From Sinohyriopsis cumingii (taxonomy: Eukaryota > Mollusca > Bivalvia > Unionida > Unionidae), in assembly GCA_028554795.2 (NCBI GenBank), contig CM068826.1:103291602-103355601 (forward strand): DNA of 64,000 nucleotides, given 5' to 3'. Positions 54,053 to 64,000 of this stretch are shown here, in pieces. Position numbers and translations under genes: made by a program. A model generated the notes under the pieces. It did no database searches. It was not told where the DNA came from and saw nothing but the letters and a program-made list of their open reading frames with translations. Numbering within the stretch: position 1 is the first letter of the stretch; each line of letters starts with the position of its first letter.

Positions 54053-54303
54053 GGGGTCCCGAGTGGCCGAGTGGTCTAAAGCGCTCTCCGTTACGGATCA
54101 CTGCCATCTCACCTCTGTCTGCATGGGTTCGAGTCTCGGATTCGGCCAATGTGGATATGTGAGAAAGCTTGCCAGTAGCTTCTCGAGGGTCGGTGGTTCT
54201 TTCTGGGGATTTCCCGGGTTCTTCCTCCACCATTAATACTGGCCGCCATGTATAGCCTATCGTGTGCTGAAAAATGGCGTTAAACCCTACAACAACTACA
54301 ACA
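54053..54303 (+). mobile_element. SINE family 1, full length
   Basis: Complete copy with perfect 12-bp target duplication ACCAAAAATCTA at 54041-54052 and 54304-54315. Confidence 0.9.
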
Positions 54304-56678
54304 ACCAAAAATCTAAAACCTTTTGTGATCTTCAAGATAAATGAGTGCAAAATTAAACTGATAGCAGATACAGAATCATCCAACCTTTCTTTCGTTTAAT
54401 AGCATGGTTAATGCAGCTTAAGTGGGTATAATCCAAGAAGTATATGTTTTGAGGTTTTTTTTTATATTGAGCATGAATTTCTTGCTGAAAAACTTCCGAC
54501 AATACTGAGGCTCTTGCGTGCCTTGTATGACTTGCATGTCAAATTTCGTTTCCTGTCTACCTGTTGTAAATTATTCCGTTCTCTGTGTCTTACTTTTTAT
54601 ATCCAGTATACATTTTTTGCGTTATTGCGATGCTAGACTCTGAATCTATCGTAATCATGTAAATAAAATTTCTTTGGCAAAATGCGTGAAAGTGAACAAA
54701 TTAAGTCATAATTCTTTTTATAAAAGGACATGTTAGCTTGCGTATATAAATAAACAAAATGTCTCTTCATTACATTGTCGTGAGAATTGTGATACCATTA
54801 TTTACATCGGACGATGATAGAACTTTAAAAGAAATTAAAGATAGATAATGACTGTTACGATTTCATTACCAGCAGTATATCAATGTGGAAACAAAGAGTA
54901 TGAAAACAAGACACCGTCGATTTAATATAAACGTTTATTGCAATATTAACGCTTATTTGACGATCACTCTGAAACATGGCTTGTAAAAATACGAATACGT
55001 TACTACTCCATTAAATACTTTTTTTATGTTTTTCAAGTCTATTTCATATGTGTCCTGAGAATATTGTTTCATAACTCTAGCATAACAAAAACTCAAATGT
55101 AAAGTTCATTTAATCTTCATTATCTCTATAATGTAATATTAAATTTGATCTTTTCTCTTTAAATATTCGATATTTTACTAACTAAAAGTTCATCATAACA
55201 CTTTCAAAGTACATCGGAAATCAACCACATCGTCACTAGTTTTCGAAATTGAAAAAAAATATAACTTTTGATGACATGATTATAACATATGTATTAATAT
55301 ACTATGTAACTGACACCTTGCGCATACACCACTACATTCTACATTTAATAATTGTTGCAAAATATGTCGCTATAAGGGTCCGTCTAGAGAATTTGGACTT
55401 TTGCCACAAGGTCTACGAAACATTTGTCCAGCTTCTCGAATCCATTTGTTCGCAACTGGAAGGAGATAAGAAAATTGATAAATTAATATATATTGACACA
55501 AAAGGTAATGTCAGACAAACGGAGATCAGATGAAGCACGTACTAAGTAAAGGATCAATGAAATCAAGGCGTTTATTGACACAATATTCCTGTAATAAGAA
55601 TTAATTCATAAGTTATTGACAATTCAGATCCCTATCAATATTCTTAAATAGTTCTAAATCCGTTAAATCATGTTTCATTTCGACTGTTTCGATTGCGTTG
55701 AGGAAACATTTCACCTTGTATAAATTCTGCTTACCGGTATATATCGTCAGACCAAAACATAAAATGACAGAAAATACCGCTTATCCGCTTCTTTCGTGGC
55801 ATACATGTGCCTATTTCGTTCCGTACATTTACATATTTCGTGGGTTTTGTGGTTGATACAAACACGAGTTTCAAGATTCAAAGATCAAAGATACTTTGTA
55901 AAAGCAATAAGTGCTTCTTCATCACTCCACAAATTAAAGCGCCAGCAAAGAATAACGCTTTTAGCGAAACCACAAAATACGAAACTAACGAAAATGAATA
56001 AGAAGGAGATTTAATGTTGGCAATATGCCAGGACAAACCAAATTACATTCACTGTAGGTAATAATAGAACTCTGTAATATTGGTTACTGTGTAGTTCACG
56101 ATAAAATGTGTCCGAAATTCATGCAGTATAGACTCATACGAAGGATACGATCCAGAGAAAAGCCATTCCAATTCTGTAATAAAAGATATTTTGTACTTCT
56201 ACTGATAAACATAAAATGTTACATTTCGAAAAAGATCCACAAGTGTATGATAAAATGTATATCAAAATCATACCAACGCTAATAAATCTATGCTGACTCT
56301 TATTTCATGATTTTTTTTATATACCATTTAAATGAGATTGCTTGTTTTTTGTTTCAAGTTATTTATTACATAGAATTAAGTTAGAGTTTTAAACCGGTGG
56401 ATGGCGAGTGAACTTGCTTTTGTAAATAATAGTAGCAATGATTGGAAGCCAGGCAAGCTTTATCCCGAAAGTAGAAATGGTTGAAGGCTATACAGAGAGC
56501 TAACTCTAAGCAAAATAGTGCTAAGCCAGCTTCTTAAAACAAAACAAAATTATGGCAATGAGATAGTTTTTCAGTTTAACCTTTTTTAATTTAATGTAGC
56601 CAACTTTTATGAAAACTTTTAAACGTAGTAATCATATAATTCATGTGCTCTTTTCAGAAAATAAAAATCTGTGAAGGG

Positions 56679-56824
<146 letters not shown>

Positions 56825-57928
56825 TTAAAATGGTGAAGACTTAATTTTTTTAACCGTTTAAAGAGGACGGTTGTACTATGCGCGTTTTGTCTTACTACTT
56901 ATACAGAATTACAGTGTTGTGGGAGAAAACGTTTGATAAACAAAAGTACGTTTCAAACCAAAATGAACCTCTCGACGTAAAAATAAAATACGGCGACCGT
57001 GTTACTAAGGATTCGAAAAGTTAATAAGTTGACATCATTTGGGATTTTAAACGTAGTGGTAACTGAGACTATTATTTCAATGATATACAAGCCAATTATG
57101 TGTGACTGTATAGCCCATGTAATAAAGATGATGCCGTTATGAAGAGTTTCGAGGACTAAGCTGAAGTAGATATGATCTTCCTCTTTGTAAGAGTAGATTG
57201 TCTTTTCTTAAAAATAACAGAGACTTGTTCTCTGTAAACAAGACACGTAAGAAATTTGGTTTGCTATTCTTCCTCTTGAAATACAATATATTGTTAACAG
57301 TTACTTTTCACCGGTTGCAAAGGTACGGAATCTAACGTAAATCAAAACGATAGGTCTAAATCTTAATAAACATATAATTGGATATTTTTCCGTTCCTGCT
57401 CAATTCATAGAATAAATTCATAGAATAAATTTACCCAATGAGGTAGACACCATATTTACATATAAAGGTAATATGTAAGAGCAGAAAATGTATGTATGCA
57501 GCTCCTCAGATGTTTCTAAATTAAGCTTTTCTGACGTGGCAGAAGTGTAACGAGTTGTTGACATTTAGGGCCGCGCTCGCTTTGAAAGGATCGACGTGCA
57601 CCACGTTAGCTGAGACCATCGTCGGGAGTTAAACATTTAATGTTTCATCAGCGCAGCACATACTTCACTCAACATAAATCGATTTTGTGTCGCCTGCTAA
57701 TATGAATAAAAATGCAATATATGAATACATACCAACCTTTGAGTATGATTTTTTTAAATTCGTATGCTATTTTATTCGGTGCATGTTTTGATTGAACAAT
57801 ATGTTTAAGAATAAATGTTTAAAAGTATAAATTAAATTAAACTGTAAGTAAAAAGAAACTTAACATTTCAGATAATATACAGGAAAACCATACTGAAGAC
57901 GAAATATTACACTTAAGGAATAACCTAC

Positions 57929-58025
57929 TCCATTTTGATCCCAGAAGCACCGGACATCCAGCATGCACTGTGTCTATGTCAAATTCTCCGTCCCTTTTAA
58001 AGTTGTACCAAAACGCCGCAGCTCC
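57929..58025 (-). CDS. P4HA-like gene copy B, exon E (third His ligand, 2-oxoglutarate Lys)
   Basis: 97 nt, acceptor TTTCAG, donor GTAGGT, ends in phase 1. It encodes GAAAFWYNFKRDGEFDIDT followed by VHAGCPVLLGSKW, matching the P4HA stretch ...AVFWYN...TRHAACPVLVGNKW. It includes the distal iron-binding His (VHAGCP) and the Lys that binds 2-oxoglutarate (SKW). The next, probably last, exon was not found. Confidence 0.92.
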
Positions 58026-58351
58026 CTGAAAATACATTACGACGTTTTAAGAACTATTCAAGGTTGCAGTTTACCAAGCCTACACATATCCTATTTTGGT
58101 TGAACCATTCCTTAAATCGTAGATGTCTACGAGTACATGACTCCGCCTTAAGTGAATGCCGATATGTGATAGGTAATCTCAAGCAAATGTTGGTAACATG
58201 TACTGTTGCTTTGACGAGGTTAGCCGAGTAGCCTAGGTTAAATATCTTACTTGCGGACACATATCAATGACCATGCCGGGGCTAAAGTGCATTCCGTCCA
58301 TATCCTTGGTTCACACAACAACATGGTCAAGCTGCATATATAGATTATAAG

Positions 58352-58646
58352 TGCGTCAGCCATGGATGCGGGAGGTCGTGGGTTCGATCCCCGGCCGAGT
58401 CATACCAAAGATTTATAAAAATGGTACTAACAGCTGCCTCCCTTGGCGCTCAGCATTAAGAGGTTAGTGTTAGGACTGGTCGGACTGGTGTCAGGATAAT
58501 GTGACAGGGTGGGACGTCATACTACATGTCTGATACCCCAGTACTAGACATCACTATAAACTGCCACACTGCAGACATCATAGCGATATGACGGGACTTT
58601 CTTTTAAAAACCTACGTTAAAAAAATCCAAACCACACACACATAAG
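58352..58646 (+). mobile_element. SINE family 2, 5'-truncated, in copy B intron D
   Basis: Runs from GGATGCGGGAGGTCGTGGG (tRNA-like head, B-box GGTTCGATCCCC) to the ACGTTAAAAAAATCC tail followed by CACACACA. Confidence 0.85.
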
Positions 58647-59100
58647 TGCGGCATTTGTTTTCCATTTCGAAGATTACCGTTAAATAAAATGATTTTTTTT
58701 CATAAGAATATTCCTTATGAAGGTAATAATGGCGGTGATAATAATGAACACATATCAGTAAAATCCAAACTTTCCATTTAATACGTGATGACTTTGTATT
58801 AAATACCGGACAAAAAACTAAGAACTATGGGAGGTTCATTCTGAGTAAATGTTGGAGGAGGACTGGTGTATTCTTTACACATCTGTCTATTGAAATAAGC
58901 AGAGGCCAATATAAATGGCATTATAAAAACCAGCAATATTTTCAGAACAATTAATTATCTTATGTAGGTCGTTCATGTATTTGGTTTTTATATAATTCTT
59001 CTGTCATCCCACTTTGTTTACTTTTGGAAAAAAGAAGCAATTTTTGGTACGAATAAATTAAGAGAGAGAGAGCCATCTAAAAAATTGTCAGAGAGAACCT

Positions 59101-59161
59101 GCTTATACATACCTAGAGAATCTGCGTACACTTACCTAGAGAATCTGCGTACACTTACCTT
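59101..59161. repeat. Short tandem duplication at a splice donor
   Basis: A 23-bp unit (ACCTAGAGAATCTGCGTACA plus CTT) is present twice, so that the donor-like ACTTAC of exon D occurs twice, at 59130-59135 and 59153-59158. Confidence 0.8.
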
Positions 59162-59227
59162 TACTACAGGAACTGTTACATTAATATGAATAAAAACTGT
59201 TGCTCCACCTGCTTTAGGAACTTCTAC
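59159..59227 (-). CDS. P4HA-like gene copy B, exon D
   Basis: 69 nt (23 codons, phase 0/0), acceptor TTTCAG, donor GTAAGT. It encodes VEVPKAGGATVFIHINVTV ending PVVK, matching SDVSAGGATVFPEVGASVWPKK of P4HA proteins. The GGATVF core is invariant in the family. Confidence 0.92.
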
Positions 59228-59854
59228 CTGAAATATATAGCAAACATTATTAAAGTGAGGTATACGTGGAGATTTCCAGGTGTGCTTTACATACCAGATA
59301 ATCATGGCCTTAAAGTAAGACAACTGTGCAAAATAAAATATTTCTCAAAACACTTATATCTTTCTATTGACAACAATTAGTGAATAAAGTTGTTTCGAGA
59401 ACTAACGTATAATATTCGTGTTCATAACTGGCAGATTGTTTTAAACAATCACATCAATTAAACATAAACGAAAAGTTTCTACAATTACGAATAGGGAGAT
59501 TCTACTTTGGCATTTTAACGAATTGTCTGAGCCGGAGGGGAATGTATGACGTAGTTTCCAATGTTCCCGAATTCCAGACTGGTCTCAAGTAGTGGTCTGG
59601 TATATAAACATATTTTAATCCCCTCAGTAGAATGTCCACTTGCGTTCTGTGGTGTTTTCTGCTGAATATAAAGCATTGTCTTTTTTATAGCTGACTTCCA
59701 GTCATACTCGTAGAAATATCTGTATATTAAAACATTGAAGTTAGTGACAATGCAGTTGGTATAGCTTGTGATTTTGTTAAATCGCACACTGAAATTTGAG
59801 TCTGGTAAAAGAGTTAATTTCCAAAGTGTCGACGTATAATTCCCGCATGATTTG

Positions 59855-60184
59855 ACCGCTCCGGTGGCCTAGTGGATGGAGCGTCCGCCTTGGATGCGGG
59901 AGGTCGTGGGTTCGATCCCCGGTCGAGTCATACCAAAGACTTAGAAAAATGGTATTAACAGTTGCCTCGCTTGGCGCTCAGCATTAAGAGTTAGTGTTAG
60001 GAATGGTCGACCTGGTGTCATAATAATATGACTGGGTGGGACATCATGCTACATGTCTGCAGCATGATGCTCTAGTGCTAGACATCACTATAAACTGTCA
60101 CAATGTAGACATCGTAGCGATATGACTGAAACATTGTTAAAGCTACGTTAAATATCCAAATCACACACACACACACACACACAC
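59855..60184 (+). mobile_element. SINE family 2, full length
   Basis: Best plus-strand copy: head CCGCTCCGGTGGCCTAGTGG, B-box GGTTCGATCCCC, body to the CGTTAAATATCC tail, then (CA)n. TGCATGATTTGACAC-type sequence follows the (CA)n and CCCGCATGATTTGAC precedes the head. That suggests a target duplication GCATGATTTGAC (59845-59856 approx., and just after 60184). Confidence 0.87.
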
Positions 60185-60238
60185 CTGCATGATTTGACAC
60201 ATAGACTGGATTACTGACTGTTGCATAAAGATACTCAC

Positions 60239-60322
60239 ATAATAAAGCCATGTAGCCAGTCTATCTCCAGAACCTCTCATATGTGGGATATCAGAATTAT
60301 TTCTCTCGACCAAAATATTTCC
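60239..60322 (-). CDS. P4HA-like gene copy B, exon C
   Basis: 84 nt (28 codons, phase 0/0), acceptor TTTTAG, donor GTGAGT. It encodes GNILVERNNSDIPHMRGSG followed by DRLATWLYY; GSGDRLATWLYY matches the family's GTGNRIATWLFY. Confidence 0.92.
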
Positions 60323-61244
60323 CTAAAATAAAAAGTGTGGCAAAGAGCATTGGTTAAAATTTGTCCTCAACGCTTTTCTATGTAAGCATGTTATAAAATA
60401 CAAACAAATACATTGATGCATCATTTAAAGACTAAACTGTAATTAGTCTTGCATGAATAAAATAAAACGAGAGCTTTATGTTTGTACATATATCACCAGT
60501 AATCACTCAAGCGTTGCTAAATCTATTGTGCGTTTTAGTCCAAAGTATTTGTCATGCTCCTCATAAAATCTGACTTACCGTTTTTATGTTATCAATGTCA
60601 ATACAATCCAACTCGATACGCCTCAGTGCAGACAGGTTGGTTAATGTGAAAACAATGTGCTTTTATTAAAATGTTAACATTGGTTGAATTAGTTTTGTTT
60701 CTAGTTTGATAAGAAAAGAAAACCCTGTAAAATATAAAGACAATATTTTTCTGATATACGATGTGAAGACTTAAGGAATCACAGAGTGACCGATGCAAAT
60801 ACAACCATTGCTGTTAGTATTTTGTTTTCTATATTACTTTTTTATATAAGGCTTGCTTTGATTTATATAAAACAATAACAAGTTTGATTCTCAATACGTC
60901 GGCTTCTTAAAAGGTCTAATACAATTTAGAATTTTAATTCATGTACCATTAAAGAAAAACTTTGTGTTAATCGTCACTGGGTTCGGATCAAGGTACATTA
61001 TGGTTAGATACAAAAACAACACATGTGTTTTTGATGACATACGTAGAATTGCATGTCGATGTTCCTGTTAGTACGAGTCATTGCTTGACTTACCCACTAC
61101 AGTCATATCTAAGGTCAACGAAAATATCGTATGCCATGAATAGATACGTATATTTGCAAGTAAATGATGTATACTGTAAATTGGTAAATAAAGAAGCAAG
61201 AAAATGGTGGGCATTTTTGAATTGGTAATCACAGAGGCAAGACA

Positions 61245-61247
<3 letters not shown>

Positions 61248-61315
<68 letters not shown>
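61248..61315. repeat. (TA)n microsatellite
   Basis: About 33 TA units. Confidence 0.95.
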
Positions 61316-61319
<4 letters not shown>

Positions 61320-61950
61320 TAATACATGATGTATACAGTTGAATAGGTACCACAGAGAACAAAAGTAAGTAAATGATGGTTAATCTCATGTAGTACTGTA
61401 AGTATATAGACAAGAGCCACCCAGACATTTACGAACAGATTGTATGCCTAAAGGTGAACGAAAGCTCTTTTTTATAAATAAACATAATTACTACGAAAGG
61501 ACTATTAGAACTTGGTCTATTCTGTAATCTTACATAGGGTTTATACAACTCAAGATGTTAGAAATGAAAGTATGGTTAATCTGAACAATGTGACGTAATA
61601 ATAACTTTGACAAGGATGTTACTGATCAGTGGATAGTTTTTGACGTCCAGGGAGTCGCTTTGACTCCTCATCTCGGTGTTTTACTTCTATATCTATTGTG
61701 AACATATGGCAACTTTTCTGAGATAATCAATAGATGTCTCAAAAAACTGTTGTTTGAAATTGAAAATAACTCGTACTGGAAAGGTCCACAATTAGAATGT
61801 TTCAGAAGAAAGAGTGCCACATGACACCGGACCACAATGACGGTATGTAATGTATGACCACCGCAATTCTGTTGCTATTTGGTAAGAGTATATATATAGC
61901 TAAAGAATAGAGAAGAATTAAGAAATAACAGGAAATTAAATGTTACGTAC

Positions 61951-62001
61951 CAACGGATCAACATGTGGCCAATACATTCCTCCTATTCCATAATTTTGTG
62001 T
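61951..62001 (-). CDS. P4HA-like gene copy B, exon B (catalytic HxD exon)
   Basis: 51 nt, phase 0/0, acceptor TTTCAG, donor GTACGT. It encodes TQNYGIGGMYWPHVDPL, with the HxD iron ligands in PHVD. Length and phase are identical to copy A exon 10 (1308-1358). Confidence 0.93.
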
Positions 62002-62954
62002 CTGAAAATGAAATATGTTGGAATACCAATTTTGATACAATCTGAAAACATATTTTAAAGCAATAATATAGCAGCCAACTGTGCGAAGGTCATATTCTGT
62101 TGCAAAGTGATATATTATGCACAATGCTATCAATAAATGCAGAACATAGACAAAATTCATTCTTACATAATGTAAGTCTAATGGGAGTCTGAGGGAGGGT
62201 TACAGTGCATAATCAAATCAAGCGGACAAACTAAACTTTCCGAACAAGAGAATGATATATGTGTTGCTAGGAAACAGGTATCCCTACTTTGCGATATTAT
62301 TGTAAATATATTTATGACTACAGCATGAATATATAGGTATCGTACGTATCTTTGTTACGAAATGTTTTTAGTTAAATGATTTAAGTTACTTCCGATGAAT
62401 AGAAATGAGGTACATGTCTTATTCATAAAATGTTTATGGTCGATATAAGTATAACAAACGTTCTCCATTCAGTTGTATGTACCGAAAAGAGGATATTGTA
62501 TTAGCTGACATCGTGACTGATATTGCATTGTCGATATATGTTTATTTCATCCTGAAGACATATCAATCTTTTTTTCACAATTTTATCCCTAGCTCTTCGA
62601 GTGGCTAGCATGAAGATGTTGCATCCTGTAATCAACTTGCCCAATGAAGCTCTTTAAAAGAAATGTATTTGTAAGTCCTTCTTTTTGTCTGCATATCTCC
62701 TTGACATAAAGTGTTACAAGTATTTTCCTCGAACTATTAATAGGCACATTTACCGTATTACTGAGTCTCGTTGGTGGCTTTACTTTGGTTTTGAGTCTCT
62801 CCACAGTAGAACTACTGACTGTCTTTGTTCTGCCGGTCTGCGGCAACGATATCGAATAAGACCAGACATTAGACAATAATACACTTGAGTGTATTCGTTG
62901 ACACCGTAGACACGGCTTATCGTTCATGCATTTTGACTCATTCAAAAAAGTTAC

Positions 62955-63033
62955 CTGTAACTCTTCGGAGTGACTGGCACGCCAATACATTCTAGTACTG
63001 AGACCCGTTATCAGTTCGACTCGTCTCCCAAGT
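62955..63033 (-). CDS. P4HA-like gene copy B, exon A
   Basis: 79 nt, entering in phase 2 and leaving in phase 0, donor GTAACT. It encodes LGRRVELITGL then STRMYWRASHSEELQ, matching the ...RI..LTGL.....AEELQ segment. Two AG acceptors lie 4 nt apart; the inner one (exon from 63033) keeps the frame seen in copy A. Confidence 0.82.
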
Positions 63034-63455
63034 CTGTCTGCAAGAGGATGAATGAAATCCGGGAGCGCGGTTCTAGTTGTGTTTCATGAAAATAATCAAT
63101 AACAATTATGTAGTAAGGGGAGAAGAACGAAGAAAATAGATAAAATCTTAAATATTAGTGGAGATCAAAGTATGTGGTTTTAAGGACTAGACGATATTAA
63201 GTAGATAAAGTGTTGTCGGCTAACACAGTTTACATTAACTTCAATACATCAATAAAAGTGTTCGTCGTGGATTTATCTTGTGGATATTTGTGAAAAAAGA
63301 AATTAGAAATATGTTCATTGAACACTAAAGTTACATCACGGTACCCTACAAATGACCTAAAGGAGGTAAAACAAAGCTCCAAAGATCAAATGGAATGATT
63401 AACAACATATAGACAACCAATGTTATGAAATACATAAAAACGAAATTAAACCCTC

Positions 63456-63539
<84 letters not shown>

Positions 63540-64000
63540 AAGAAAGCAGTATTATTTAGCATAATCCAATTTTTGACAAGAACTGACACGAATCCTTCGT
63601 TGATAAAAAAAGTTACTTTTGTATCGACAGCTATGAAAAGATCACAGCGAATCATTATTAAAAAAAAGCCGTATTCATGTATGAAAGGAATGAAACCAAT
63701 ACATTGAATATGACTGCTTATAAAAGAGTGAAATCTTTGCTGGCTTGGTCAGCATGGAACTAAACATTTAGATAGATCATTATCTAAAGGTAAAAATTAT
63801 TATCGATGTACTTATAGCAGTATTGCATTGTAACCCTTTGTAAACAAAATGCAATAAATATGACACAAAAGAAGGATATAATCTGAAGCACCACAACCTA
63901 CATGATTGAAAGTATAAGTACTAAAATAAAGAAAAGTTCCCTAAATTAATTTGTATTCGTTTTAATGTATTAGCCAGAGGTAGTATATAATTTAAAAGAA
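63034..64000. other. Intron of P4HA-B at the right edge
   Basis: Noncoding sequence with a (TA)n-(TG)n array at about 63460-63540. The exons encoding the N-terminal half of copy B should lie beyond the window. Confidence 0.65.

Overview
The window is animal nuclear DNA, most likely from a mollusc or another lophotrochozoan. It is AT-rich, full of (TA)n and (TG)n arrays, and carries at least two families of tRNA-derived SINE. The host genes are split into short exons with GT/AG borders. Two paralogous collagen-type prolyl 4-hydroxylase alpha-subunit (P4HA-like) genes lie in tandem on the minus strand. Copy A starts at 45335 and runs leftward through ten recognisable exons to at least 1308, then leaves the window. 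Copy B enters from the right edge, and five catalytic-half exons are visible between 63033 and 57929.

Intron 8 of copy A (3555-30152) holds a complete 19,757-bp Polinton/Maverick (adintovirus-like) element at 6820-26576. It is bounded by 275-bp terminal inverted repeats (TIRs) that differ at about three positions and by a perfect 6-bp target duplication, AACAAG. Almost all its genes lie on the minus strand. From left to right they are: three small accessory genes; a Cys-rich/adenain-like protease; the double-jelly-roll major capsid protein; a pX/VI-like basic protein; penton; a membrane protein; a DDE integrase with a chromodomain; a proline-rich protein; two basic proteins (one rich in SPKK motifs); the packaging ATPase; several small accessory genes, including a tandemly duplicated pair; a BIR-domain (IAP-like) gene; and protein-primed DNA polymerase B. 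A CCHC zinc-knuckle gene is divergent from the polymerase. A final divergent pair of small genes fills the right end.

The main discovery candidate is that five of the element's accessory genes, near its two ends, are each followed within about 20-50 nt of the stop codon by a copy of the metazoan replication-dependent histone mRNA 3' stem-loop (GGCCCTTTTCAGGGCC or AGCCCTTTTCAGGGCT). Each has ACCCA-like flanks and a downstream GAAAAGARAT element like the U7-binding site. Two of the copies are inside the TIRs and point outward. Genes elsewhere in the element show ordinary AATAAA signals where a 3' signal can be seen. This suggests two classes of transcript, one using the host's S-phase histone-mRNA machinery.

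The element is decaying. Protease, penton, ATPase, BIR and polymerase genes each have one in-frame stop, and the polymerase also has one frameshift. Capsid, integrase and the accessory genes are open. This load is about what roughly 1% TIR divergence predicts. The rest of the window is intron or intergenic DNA with SINEs, a hAT-type MITE, fold-back elements, minisatellites and microsatellites.
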